Shown in pieces: positions 1 through 7,621 of a stretch of DNA of 19,236 bases (its first letter is position 1; each line of letters opens with the position of its first letter). The stretch comes from CAYSBK01 sp964429265 (GTDB taxonomy: Bacteria > Planctomycetota > Phycisphaerae > Sedimentisphaerales > Anaerobacaceae): NCBI GenBank assembly GCA_964429265.1, contig CAYSBK010000028.1:1-19236 (forward strand), written 5' to 3'. Under the pieces are notes generated by a model, which did no database searches, was not told the origin of the DNA, and saw only the letters and a program-made list of their open reading frames with translations. Both the position numbers and the translations under genes were made by a program.

Positions 1-617
1 ATGTCGTAGATCCTGGCTTCGACGAGTATCTGGGGCGTGATGCGGTCGATTTCGGCAACGAAGGTGTCGATGGCCTTGATCTTGGTTTCGGTGTCCGTGA
101 CGATTATGTTGCTGGTTCCCGGGTTGGCGGATATCGAGCCACGCTGCGAGATGAATTTGCTCAGGGCCTGCTGAACCTGGTCGACGTCGGCATAGGTGAT
201 TCGGTAGACCTTGCTGACGAGCCTTTCCTCGGCCTGGGTCAGTTCCTCGAGCGGCGCGACCCTGATTACATTCTTGTCGACCACGTAGCCGTAACCGTTG
301 GCGGCAAGGATGTTACTGAGAGCTTCTCTGAGGGGGACGTTGGTAAGCGTGGCGGTGACGGTGCCCGTTACCTTGGGGCTTTTCACCACGTTGAGGTCAG
401 CCTTTGCAGCAATGGCGCGGATAACCGCATCGATGTCGGTGTCGATGAACGCCACGTCGATTCTCTTTTCCATTCGCTGCTCGAGAGGAGTCAGCACTTC
501 CTTCTTGGCCGCACCTGCCGCCTCGTTGGCATCGGCAGCGACCGCGTACGGACATACTGCCACGGCCGCAACCAGCACCAGCACGCCCAACTTGGCACTT
601 ATCATGGAACGTTTCAT
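1..617 (-). CDS. PilQ/GspD-family secretin, N-terminal part (runs off left edge)
   Basis: Secretins form the outer-membrane ring through which a pilus or secreted substrate passes. The 205 visible codons begin at ATG 615-617, which is preceded by an AAGGG Shine-Dalgarno 6 nt upstream. Residues 1-28 look like a Sec signal peptide (basic MKRS start, hydrophobic core, AVA cleavage site). Residues about 53-120 match the secretin N0/STN fold (IDVAFIDTDIDAVIRAIAAK, then PLREALSNILAANGYGYVV). Residues about 133-193 match an N1-type ring domain ending in NPGTSNIIVTDT, and QILVEARI at 197-203 is the usual entry to the secretin core. The pore domain lies outside the window. It is the last visible gene of the minus-strand pilus cluster, 57 nt after the pilP-like gene. 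PilQ and GspD cannot be told apart from this part; the pilMNO neighbours favour PilQ. Confidence 0.9.
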   Translation of the reverse strand, partial: MKRSMISAKLGVLVLVAAVAVCPYAVAADANEAAGAAKKEVLTPLEQRMEKRIDVAFIDTDIDAVIRAIAAKADLNVVKSPKVTGTVTATLTNVPLREALSNILAANGYGYVVDKNVIRVAPLEELTQAEERLVSKVYRITYADVDQVQQALSKFISQRGSISANPGTSNIIVTDTETKIKAIDTFVAEIDRITPQILVEARIYD

Positions 618-674
618 TGTGAACCCTTTCTCATAAACAAGTATTTTTTGGCTAATTGACCACTTACGCTGGAA

Positions 675-1439
675 TTATTTCACCGGCAGGGTCCAGGTCT
701 TTCCATCTTTCTCGAACTCGACGCTGTCCTTGTTGATTTTGACTACTTTTGCGCCGGAAATGGTCTGGCCCTCGCTGATGATTTTCTTGCCTATAATTGC
801 CAGTGGTTTGGTGTTGCTCCAGACTATACCGTCGATGCGAATCTCCGGGGGTTGTTCCGGCGTGGTGGCGTTGTTCGGCGCCGGTTCCACGGTTTTTACG
901 GGCTTGAAGACCATTGGGTCCCGAAGGTCCGCCGGATAGGGCTGTGGCATCGTCCATTCAAAGTCGGTTTTTAGCTCGGATGTGGCGCCGCTGGGCGTAA
1001 CCTGCCGCAGCGGGCCCGTGCTGCCCGAAGGTGAAAGCACACGCATATACACAACTATAAGCGCCACCAGAAGAACCGGAACAAGCAGCACCATCACCTT
1101 TTGCCTGCCTTCGGAAACCCCTTCTTTGGGCGCGAGGAATTTTTCCTTGAGCTGTTGAAGAAAACCCGGACCCGTGGGGCCTAAGTCGATCGGGACTTTC
1201 GGCTCTTCGGGCGCGGTGCTCTTTCCGACGGGGCCACGCTGGGGCGAAGGAGCCTGCGGCTGCTGCGAAGGGGCTTTGGGTACAGGGGGCACCGGCTGCC
1301 TGACCCTCTGTCGCGGCGGCCCCGCGGGGCCCTTTTGGTGGGCTGCGCCGGCATTGGCCGCGGCGTCTCGGTCGGCCACCGGCACGCCGTCAAAAATAGC
1401 CGTTACTTCCTTGTGCAGACCAACTTTACGTTTCGCCAT
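675..1439 (-). CDS. PilP/GspC-like inner-membrane alignment protein
   Basis: This 254-residue protein probably links the inner-membrane pilM-N-O platform to the secretin. Residues 1-25 are basic and carry HKEVTAIFDGVPV. Residues 26-90 are rich in Pro, Gln and Ala, a linker-like cytoplasmic stretch. One membrane helix spans about 115-133. A periplasmic part follows with RDP at 173-175, and the C-terminal domain (about 198-254) has the small beta-barrel pattern of GspC/PilP homology regions: IRIDGIVWSNTKPLAIIG, GQTISGAKVVKI, EFEKDGKTWTL. The start at 1437-1439 (MAKRKVG) is preferred; an upstream in-frame ATG at 1464-1466 has no better ribosome site. With this start the gene overlaps the parA end by 14 nt, suggesting translational coupling. 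The family assignment rests on the topology, the C-terminal pattern and the position just before the secretin. Confidence 0.75.
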   Translation of the reverse strand: MAKRKVGLHKEVTAIFDGVPVADRDAAANAGAAHQKGPAGPPRQRVRQPVPPVPKAPSQQPQAPSPQRGPVGKSTAPEEPKVPIDLGPTGPGFLQQLKEKFLAPKEGVSEGRQKVMVLLVPVLLVALIVVYMRVLSPSGSTGPLRQVTPSGATSELKTDFEWTMPQPYPADLRDPMVFKPVKTVEPAPNNATTPEQPPEIRIDGIVWSNTKPLAIIGKKIISEGQTISGAKVVKINKDSVEFEKDGKTWTLPVK

Positions 1440-2253
1440 CGTTGATTTGCTCGAATGTTTGTTCATCTGCCGCGGCCGGTGCCGTGACCGCAACTTTTTC
1501 GTTGATTATCTCGTCGGCCAGGGCCAGGTACTCGGCGGCGGCCTTGCTGTTCGGGGCGTAAGTCAGAACCGGCTCACCGGCGCTGGGCGCCTCGGCGAGC
1601 CTGACGCCCCTGTGGATGACCGTGTTGAATACCAGGTCGCCGAAGTACTCGCGCATCTGCCGCTGCACCTCGCGGCTCAACAATGTTCGGTCTTCGACAA
1701 AGGTAAGCAGCACACCGAGTATCTTGAGCTGGTCATTAAAGCGTTCCTTGACGATCTGGATCGTTTCCAGTAATTGCCTGAGTCCCTCGAGGGCGTAATA
1801 GTGCGTCTGAACGGGTATGATTACGTCGTTGCTGGCCACCAGGGCGTTGAGCGTCAACAAGCTAAGCGACGGCGAGCAGTCGATAACGCAGTAATCATAG
1901 CCGTTTGCCTCGGCGGCGAGCTTGTCTCGCAGCACGAATTCCCTGCCGGGCACCGAAGCCAGTTCCAGCTCGAAGCCGCTCAGCAGGATGTTGTTCGGGG
2001 CCAGGCTGAGCCCCTGGACCCGCGTGCTGACCAGTACCCTTGAAAGCGGCACGTGTTCGTTTACGAGGCAGTCGTACATAGTGCGCTCCAGCGAGTCGGG
2101 GTCGATGCCGACACCGATGGTGGCGTGTGCCTGCGGGTCAAGGTCCACCAGGAGCAGGCGATTGCCTCGTGCGGCAATTGACGCGGCCAGGTTGACGGCC
2201 GTTGTGCTTTTGCCGCATCCACCTTTCTGGTTTGCGATTGCTATCGTTCTCAT
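1426..2253 (-). CDS. ParA/Soj-family partitioning ATPase inside the pilus operon
   Basis: A 275-residue complete ParA/MinD-superfamily ATPase. It has the deviant Walker A box KGGCGKST (residues 10-17), the A-prime motif VDLDPQAHAT (36-45), Walker B YCVIDCSPS (121-129), and the Soj-type motif HRGVRLAEAPSAGEPVL (214-230). Such ATPases form ATP-dependent dimers that position cargo on the nucleoid or the membrane. ATG 2251-2253 is chosen because it places the family-typical MRTIAIANQKGG at the N-terminus. An in-frame TTG at 2293-2295 overlaps the pilO stop but would add 14 atypical residues. The gene lies 38 nt after pilO and overlaps the pilP-like gene, so it belongs to the pilus operon. No parB is visible. 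The sequence resembles chromosomal Soj more than the CpaE/TadZ or FlhG types. A role in placing the pilus or secretion machine is an inference from context. Confidence 0.9.
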   Translation of the reverse strand: MRTIAIANQKGGCGKSTTAVNLAASIAARGNRLLLVDLDPQAHATIGVGIDPDSLERTMYDCLVNEHVPLSRVLVSTRVQGLSLAPNNILLSGFELELASVPGREFVLRDKLAAEANGYDYCVIDCSPSLSLLTLNALVASNDVIIPVQTHYYALEGLRQLLETIQIVKERFNDQLKILGVLLTFVEDRTLLSREVQRQMREYFGDLVFNTVIHRGVRLAEAPSAGEPVLTYAPNSKAAAEYLALADEIINEKVAVTAPAAADEQTFEQINDGET

Positions 2254-2291
2254 ATCTGCCCGCCGATGTTCTTGCAGCACAAATACATAAT

Positions 2292-2939
2292 TCAACCCTG
2301 CGGAGCGTTATCGGCACTGCCGGGCCGCAGGAGCCTGCTTACCGCCTGCTCGGAGTTGTCGCCTTTATCCTGTTTCTTTGAGCCCACAAGGACGGCCAGC
2401 TCCATTTCGACCTTGTGTCCGGCCCGGTCGTCCTCGGAACGAACTATCTGGAACGTATCAATGAATACCACCGGGCGATGCCTTTCCAGGGTGTTGAGGA
2501 AGCCTGCGAATTCCGGAAAGCCCGATTGGAAGGACAATTTTATCTTGTTTTCTTTTATGAGTTTGCAGCCGGGTATCTCGGCGCCTGCGCTGGTGACCTT
2601 TCCCTTGCCGGCAATGCTCAGCGCCGAGACGGCTCGCTCGTTTGCAATTTCGCTGATGTCGAGCGTCAGGTCCGCCGAGGCCTCGGGGTCAACCACGAAC
2701 GCCGCCAGCCGGTCGGACAACCGCCTGAGCTGCTGTTGCAGTTGGACCCTGTTCTTGTCCTGAGCGGCCTCGACGGCGGCTTCGTAGAGCTGCTTTTTCT
2801 CAAGAAGCTGGCGTCGAAGCTGCTGGCGCGTCCTGTCTTGCGGTGACAGCACAAACATGTACGCCGCCAGCGACAAGGCCGCACAGCCGGCCCAGACGGC
2901 CGATGCAATCTTCAGTCGCTTGGCAAGAACTTGTTTCAT
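2292..2939 (-). CDS. pilO: PilO/GspM-like alignment-complex protein
   Basis: A 215-residue bitopic inner-membrane protein. Residues 1-10 are basic, a membrane helix covers about 11-30, and a charged Gln/Arg/Leu-rich coiled coil (about 33-80) leads into a periplasmic ferredoxin-like domain (about 90-186: KIKLSFQSGFPEFAGFLNTL, then KVEMELAVLVG), the pattern of PilO. A polar tail follows from 188. PilO pairs with PilN in the periplasm and connects the PilM ring to PilP and the secretin. The ribosome site AAAGGG overlaps the pilN stop codon and only 9 nt separate the genes, so translation is probably coupled. Sequence divergence is high, and the assignment relies on topology together with the pilM-pilN neighbours. 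Confidence 0.8.
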   Translation of the reverse strand: MKQVLAKRLKIASAVWAGCAALSLAAYMFVLSPQDRTRQQLRRQLLEKKQLYEAAVEAAQDKNRVQLQQQLRRLSDRLAAFVVDPEASADLTLDISEIANERAVSALSIAGKGKVTSAGAEIPGCKLIKENKIKLSFQSGFPEFAGFLNTLERHRPVVFIDTFQIVRSEDDRAGHKVEMELAVLVGSKKQDKGDNSEQAVSRLLRPGSADNAPQG

Positions 2940-2948
2940 AACAACCCT

Positions 2949-3593
2949 TTACAACGGCGGTTTGAAGACGCAGTCTATTTCGTAAGAAACCAGATTATCC
3001 TTTTGGTAACGGTCGAGGTTGTGGCGGGCAACGCGGATGTCCTGGAGCTTTGAACTGAGCGCATCGCACCGCCGCAGCCGCTCGCTGAAGTCCCGCACGG
3101 CCACGTCACAGTCGTCTTCGGACCTGCCGCTGACCGTTATCCGCAGTGTTCGTATCGGTACCGAGACGTTAACGCTGGTTTCGGGGTTGTCCTTTTTGGG
3201 AACCCTCTTTTTTATGGTGGTCTTCTTGACCTCCAGCGCGGTCAGAACCATAGAATCAGGCATATTGCGGACGACCGCCACGAGCACGTCGGTCCACTGG
3301 GTGTACCTGTCGATGGCCGAGGCCACCTCCGCAAGGACCTGGCTGATGCTTTGTCTTCGCTGGTCCATGGTACGCTTGAAATCGACTGCGTCGGCCAGGC
3401 GGGCGATTTGCGTGTCGTAACTGGCCAGTTGCCTGCGGTCGGCTGCAATCGCCGCCTTGTCCGTGAGGTAGAGACTCAGCAGCACCATTGCGACCACGAC
3501 CGGCGCGGCAAAGGCCAAGACCCCTATGAGCACGCCTTCCGGCCTGGTCTTTTCAGGAATGCCCTGTCCCTTTAGCAAATCTATTTTGAACAT
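2949..3593 (-). CDS. pilN: PilN-like inner-membrane alignment protein
   Basis: A 214-residue protein with a short cytoplasmic N-terminal segment (MFKIDLLKG, corresponding to the PilN peptide that docks on PilM), a membrane helix at about 21-44, a periplasmic coiled coil (about 46-95), and a ferredoxin-like C-terminal domain with RTLRITVSGRSEDDCDVAVRD and a closing YEIDCVFK strand. The length and order match PilN/GspL-C-terminal proteins. It starts 1 nt after the pilM stop and is followed by pilO after 9 nt, giving the conserved pilM-pilN-pilO order. A Lys/Arg-rich insertion (about 123-136, TTIKKRVPKKDN) interrupts the ferredoxin domain and seems lineage-specific. Confidence 0.85.
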   Translation of the reverse strand: MFKIDLLKGQGIPEKTRPEGVLIGVLAFAAPVVVAMVLLSLYLTDKAAIAADRRQLASYDTQIARLADAVDFKRTMDQRRQSISQVLAEVASAIDRYTQWTDVLVAVVRNMPDSMVLTALEVKKTTIKKRVPKKDNPETSVNVSVPIRTLRITVSGRSEDDCDVAVRDFSERLRRCDALSSKLQDIRVARHNLDRYQKDNLVSYEIDCVFKPPL

Positions 3594-3594
3594 T

Positions 3595-4662
3595 TCAGAT
3601 AGACCTTACCGCCAACCCGCCGGCCACGGCCAAAGCCGGGCCATGTTGGGACAAAAATTGTTTCACAGACCGGCCCGCACTGCAGCGAGGCTGCTCGAAA
3701 GGATTCCACAAGACAACCTGCGGTGGAAGGCGCGAATCCAGAAGCTCCACAAAGCCCTTGACCAGCGCGAATCCGCCGCATACGTACAGCGTCCGCACAA
3801 CAGCAGACTTGCCTCTCGCGCTGTAAAACCGCAGTGTTTCGCTGACGTCGTTTATAAGTTCGCTGGAACCGGCGGCCAGCAGCTCCGACCGTTGCGGGTC
3901 TTTCAGTTGGTCGTCGTCGGGGTGATGAATCATTTCGCGAACCTGCTCGGCGGTGAAGTTGCTATGCCGCATTGCGTTTTCGACTATATTCCTGCCGCCG
4001 ATCGGTATGTCGCGGACGAAGGGCAGGCCGTCCTCCCCCAGCATGGCAAGGGTGGCCGTGGAGTGTCCGACGTTGAGAATCGCCGTGGTCTTCTCAGCCG
4101 AGGAACCATCTTTGCCGTTGCCGCTGAACCCGCTGAAACAGTTCAGCAGCGCAAGGCCGTCGACGTCCATCAGCACGCATTTCAGGGCTGCCGCCTCCAC
4201 AATCTGCTTTCGCCTTTCGATGGCCTCGTTGGTGGCGGCCACCAGGATGCCACAGATGCCCTCATCCGAGGAGACCGTATTGTAATCAACGGCGCAGCTG
4301 TCTATGCTGAAGGGGCAGACCTGACCGGCCTCGAGCAACACCGCACCGGGAACCTCCTCGGCGGGCAGTTGGGGAAAACTGAAGTTTCTTACCGCGACTT
4401 CCGGCCCGGACAGCGCGCAAACGGCGAGCGATGTCTGCACGCCGGCATCTGCAACGCACCGTCGCACGGCTTCGACCCGGCTGTCACCAGGTTCGGCGGC
4501 GTTCTTGTCCGGATGTTCAATTTCACATGCCCCCGCGGCGACAACATTGTAACCCTGGGCGGTTCTGCGCAGTTGAACGGCCTTGACGCAGGCCGATCCT
4601 ACATCAATGCCGACCAGGTCTTTGCTTTCGAGCGTCAGCGTCCGTTTCCAGTTCAGTTTCAT
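3595..4662 (-). CDS. pilM: PilM, actin-like cytoplasmic ring ATPase
   Basis: A 355-residue FtsA/actin-fold protein of normal PilM length. The phosphate-1 loop is LVGIDVGSACVKAVQL (residues 16-31), phosphate-2 is ILNVGHSTATLAM (195-207), and the adenosine motif is YVCGGFALVKGF (293-304). PilM forms the cytoplasmic ring of type IV pilus machines, binds the N-terminal peptide of PilN, and transmits motor activity of PilB-type ATPases. The start at 4660-4662 is the first ATG giving the family N-terminus; the ribosome site upstream (GGTACGG) is weak. A 391-bp gap separates it from the preceding solenoid pilin gene, so pilMNO-parA-pilPQ may have its own promoter. Confidence 0.93.
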   Translation of the reverse strand: MKLNWKRTLTLESKDLVGIDVGSACVKAVQLRRTAQGYNVVAAGACEIEHPDKNAAEPGDSRVEAVRRCVADAGVQTSLAVCALSGPEVAVRNFSFPQLPAEEVPGAVLLEAGQVCPFSIDSCAVDYNTVSSDEGICGILVAATNEAIERRKQIVEAAALKCVLMDVDGLALLNCFSGFSGNGKDGSSAEKTTAILNVGHSTATLAMLGEDGLPFVRDIPIGGRNIVENAMRHSNFTAEQVREMIHHPDDDQLKDPQRSELLAAGSSELINDVSETLRFYSARGKSAVVRTLYVCGGFALVKGFVELLDSRLPPQVVLWNPFEQPRCSAGRSVKQFLSQHGPALAVAGGLAVRSI

Positions 4663-5053
4663 AAATAACCGTACCTACCGTCACGTCGCCCGCTGGTACG
4701 GGTGTGGCTGGGCTACGACTTTTGAAGCCTGCCTGGTGGACTGTATCGACCCAAAAACGGTGCTGTTTTAGGTGAAACTGCAATAATTCAAAGCCAGGGT
4801 GGGCGTGGCGGCAGCGGGTCCCATAAGAATGGCCGTCGCGACGGGCCGGTGGCTGTTCACCACTGGCATCGGCATTGCGAGGCGGGCGAATGCAGCGGCC
4901 CGTTGAGGTGGGGACAGCCAGTGACATAGCGTGGCTGCGCGTTATCGGTCACACAGGTGCGCCACCTGGAAAGTGCGGGGGTGGCGACTTTGGATATTGA
5001 GGCAAAATGAAGGCGGTGTACGACAGGGCACGGCGGGCACCGGTGAAAAACGG
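4663..5053. other. 391-bp intergenic region before pilM, no supported gene
   Basis: It lies between the end of the first solenoid pilin gene and pilM, both on the minus strand. A minus-strand frame stays open across 4604-4927 but overlaps the pilM start in another frame, has no ribosome site and gives an Arg/His/Pro-rich product, so I do not call it. A short AAAAC...GTTTT inverted repeat lies at about 4754-4769. On the minus strand a TTGAAT...TAAAAC pair with a 15-nt gap (about 4768-4794) is the only promoter-like match and is poor. The stretch could be a leader, a small non-coding element or part of a dispersed repeat; the sequence alone does not decide. Confidence 0.4.
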
Positions 5054-6292
5054 TTATTCCTGCCAGCGTTTTACCACGAAGCGGACGCCTTCGTCTTCGA
5101 TGGTGACGTCTCGCAGGGCCTCATCGTAGTAAAAGGTGCAGCCGCTTTTGAACGTGACATTCCTGCCGACAATGGCACCGGCGATATCGCCATTAGGGTA
5201 AACCGTTATGTCGGCATTGGGGGCGTAAATGGTGCCGAATATCTTGCTCTTGGCCTTGAGGTCGAAGACCTGTTCACCGTCGCCCGTTCCGTAAATCTGG
5301 AAGTCCCTGACATTGCCTGCCTGGTTGTTGAGCCCGCCCGAATTATCAGCGTAGATATCCCCATCGACATAAAGTACCAGAGAAGAACCAGGCTCGATAA
5401 CGAGTTCGCAGCCCTGTCCCATATCGATGTTGCCCGTAATGTGAAGAGCGACCTTGCCGCCGGTGATTTCCAGAATCCCGGCGCTGCCGCCGGCCTGTGC
5501 AAGGGTTATGCCGGTGTATGTGCCGCTTTGTGCGGGAGTAAGGGTGACGGTCGCTCCCTTGGCGGCAAGCTCCGTGCCGGTATCCGGCAAAGGCGGGACG
5601 CTGATGACGGGTTGCTCAGGCTCTACTATAAGGGCATACTTTCGCCCGGTAATGGTTCCGCCGGCTCCGATAACGGTTCCCGGGTCGCCGCCGACACCCA
5701 CGAACACGTCGCCGTTGATTACCGTGCCGGGGCCGATGGGTATACTGTCCGCGACGGTACTGAGTGTACCTATCTTGAGGTCGGCGTCGCTGTCGGTCGG
5801 GTCGGCCGAGTTGAAACCATCCACAATGCTGCCGGGCATCAACGATATCCGCTGCTGGACGAGAATCGCGCTGTCAAAAAGACCCTTTAGTCCCACAACG
5901 GCGGTTACCGTGTGGCGCGTTTGGCCGGCGCTGCCGACGGAGGTTATCGTGAATTCCGGCTTTTTCAGCGATGCGCCTGTCGCCGTGATGTTGTAAGTGA
6001 AGGTTGCGCTGGAGTTTGGCAGAGGCCCGGATACCGTAGAAGCTGTCAGCTCGCTCCGGCTCCAGGTGCGGGTCTCGAGCATCCGGTTCATACGCGATAG
6101 CGCCGCGGCCAGTCCGGCATCGGCTGCCGAGCGAGCCATTATGTCGGAGCCTGTCCGGATGGCGAACAACTGGCCCTGCAGGCCCAGACTCAAGAGCCCC
6201 CCTCCGACGACCAGCAGTATCACCACTATCAGGGCAGCCAGCACCAGCGACGAGCCTCGTTTGAGGCGGCTTGCGACATCTCTTTTGGGCAT
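5054..6292 (-). CDS. PilX-like pilin with C-terminal beta-solenoid, paralogue 1
   Basis: A 412-residue protein. A basic N-terminus ending RG (12-13) is followed by a long hydrophobic helix (about 15-38) and then ARSAADAGLAAALSRMN, the amphipathic continuation seen in PilX/GspK-type proteins. No Glu is present at position 5 after the possible cleavage site, as in the GspK family. From about residue 150 the protein is rich in short Gly/Asp turns (INGDVFVGVGGDP, HITGNIDMG, LVLYVDGDIYADN, FGTIYAPNADITVYPNGDI), suggesting a right-handed beta-helix like polymer-forming or DUF7305-type domains. It ends with FYYDEALRDVTIEDEGVRFV. ATG 6290-6292 is preferred over 6302-6304 because GGAG sits about 7 nt upstream. 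It is one of three tandem paralogues. It may be a large minor pilin or tip adhesin; the exact role is unknown. Confidence 0.8.
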   Translation of the reverse strand: MPKRDVASRLKRGSSLVLAALIVVILLVVGGGLLSLGLQGQLFAIRTGSDIMARSAADAGLAAALSRMNRMLETRTWSRSELTASTVSGPLPNSSATFTYNITATGASLKKPEFTITSVGSAGQTRHTVTAVVGLKGLFDSAILVQQRISLMPGSIVDGFNSADPTDSDADLKIGTLSTVADSIPIGPGTVINGDVFVGVGGDPGTVIGAGGTITGRKYALIVEPEQPVISVPPLPDTGTELAAKGATVTLTPAQSGTYTGITLAQAGGSAGILEITGGKVALHITGNIDMGQGCELVIEPGSSLVLYVDGDIYADNSGGLNNQAGNVRDFQIYGTGDGEQVFDLKAKSKIFGTIYAPNADITVYPNGDIAGAIVGRNVTFKSGCTFYYDEALRDVTIEDEGVRFVVKRWQE

Positions 6293-6306
6293 TGTCTTCT
6301 CCATTT

Positions 6307-6334
6307 GCGGCTTTTTCTGCTTGTTTGCAGCCGC
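6307..6334 (-). promoter_or_regulatory. Stem-loop just upstream of solenoid pilin 1
   Basis: GCGGCT (6307-6312) pairs with AGCCGC (6329-6334) around a 16-nt loop, with an alternative CTGC/GCAG pairing inside. On the minus-strand transcript it ends about 14 nt before the chosen start codon, close to the GGAG ribosome site. It could modulate translation or mRNA decay. The stem is short and its function is unproven. Confidence 0.3.
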
Positions 6335-6369
6335 GTTTGCCTACCGGTACCGTTGTCGGGTTTGTGCAA

Positions 6370-7596
6370 TTACTGCTCTCGCCACTTGCCCACAACGAAG
6401 TGAACCATTTCGTCGTCGACGCTGACATCCCTCAGCGATGCATCATAGTAAAACGGTGCCGAGTTTTTCTGTTCGATGGTATTGCCGACGAGCGAGCCGT
6501 AGATGGCCGCCGAGTTATAGAGTATGATGTCGGCGTTCGGGGCGTAAATGGCGCCGTAGAGTTCGCTGCTGTTTTTCAAAAGCATACTCCGGCAGCCATC
6601 CAGGCCGTATATCTTGAGCTGGCTGGGCTGCTGGTTCTTGTTGTTCAGGGCGCTGCCGTTTTTGCCCTCGAAGTTGCCGCCGATATACATCACCAGCGAG
6701 GCGCCGTTCTCGACGTCCACGCTGGCCGAGTTGCCAAGCGTCACGTCGCCTACGATGTATAGCTGGACATCGCCGTTTACGGTTACGACCCCGCTGTTTT
6801 TAAGATCGATCTCGTCGTACTTTCCGGAGCTGCTTATATTGGTGTTGTTCTTTATGGTCCCGCCCGACGGCAGCGACGCCAGCCATTCCGGCACCGTCAC
6901 CGAAGGCAGCCACGGGTCGTCGGTCATCGCGTAGCTTCGGCCGGTGATGGTTGCACCAGGTCTGCTGTCGATTACCTCGGCCGGGACACCGCCGACACCG
7001 ACAACAACGTCGCCGTTTATCGTTGCACCATTTTTCAAAACGATACTGGCAACGGCAACGCTGCTTGTGCCGACCTTCATAGGCTCATCGTCGAGGTCGA
7101 AATTGTACCAGTCCACCACCGCGCCGCTCTTGAGGTCAACGCTTTCCCTGCCGAAAAGCGCGTAATCGAATACGCCCTGCAACTTGAGGGTCGATGTGAT
7201 GGTCCTGGCGATGGGCCCGCACCTTCCGGTGGCCGAGATGGTATAGCCGCCTTCGCCGTCGCTCGTGGCAGAATAGTCGAAAGTTGCGTCCGTATTCTCC
7301 AGCGCCTGGTTGGCCGCCTCGGGCAGGTCTCCGTCGTCCCAGGGTATGGTGCCCAGATGCTGGTTCATCTCGTAAAGCGCTCTGGCCAAACCCGCATCGG
7401 CCGCACAGCGGGCCGCAATCTGCTGGCTGGTGCGGGTGGCGAGGAGTCGACTGTGCAGGCCCAGGGCGAGCACCGCCGTTCCCGCCACAAGCAGTATTGC
7501 GATAACCGCCATAACCACCGCAAGCGCTGCGCCCCGCCGTCGGCCCATATTTAACGCGGGCTTACTCGACCCAGGTCTTATATGTTGGGTTTTCAT
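6370..7596 (-). CDS. PilX-like pilin with C-terminal beta-solenoid, paralogue 2
   Basis: A 408-residue protein with the same layout as its neighbours: a basic leader ending RRRG (19-22), a hydrophobic helix (about 23-47), AARCAADAGLARALYEMNQ, an Ig-like or beta linker, then a Gly-turn solenoid (INGDVVVGVGGVP, IVGDVTLGNSASV, LVMYIGGNF, YGAIYAPNADIILYNSAAI). The terminal block FYYDASLRDVSVDDEMVHFV matches paralogue 1. The start at 7594-7596 has a GGAAG ribosome site. It is 25 nt from paralogue 3 and 77 nt from the chosen start of paralogue 1, so all three are co-transcribed. The prepilin-like N-terminus predicts insertion in the inner membrane and possible incorporation into the pilus. I cannot name a ligand or enzymatic activity. 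Confidence 0.82.
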   Translation of the reverse strand: MKTQHIRPGSSKPALNMGRRRGAALAVVMAVIAILLVAGTAVLALGLHSRLLATRTSQQIAARCAADAGLARALYEMNQHLGTIPWDDGDLPEAANQALENTDATFDYSATSDGEGGYTISATGRCGPIARTITSTLKLQGVFDYALFGRESVDLKSGAVVDWYNFDLDDEPMKVGTSSVAVASIVLKNGATINGDVVVGVGGVPAEVIDSRPGATITGRSYAMTDDPWLPSVTVPEWLASLPSGGTIKNNTNISSSGKYDEIDLKNSGVVTVNGDVQLYIVGDVTLGNSASVDVENGASLVMYIGGNFEGKNGSALNNKNQQPSQLKIYGLDGCRSMLLKNSSELYGAIYAPNADIILYNSAAIYGSLVGNTIEQKNSAPFYYDASLRDVSVDDEMVHFVVGKWREQ

Positions 7597-7621
7597 TTTT
7601 CTACTTCCGCTGAACAGGTTG

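Noticed and set aside
1174..1773. Plus-strand open frame of 199 codons
   Set aside because: It is antisense to the pilP-like and parA genes, which have clear families; its composition is Gly/Cys/Arg-rich with no motif.
4604..4927. Minus-strand open frame of 107 codons upstream of and overlapping pilM
   Set aside because: It overlaps the pilM start in another frame, has no ribosome site, and its Arg/His/Pro-rich product has no recognisable fold.
4931..5890. Plus-strand open frame of 319 codons
   Set aside because: It is antisense to solenoid pilin 1 and produced by its repetitive GC-rich codons.
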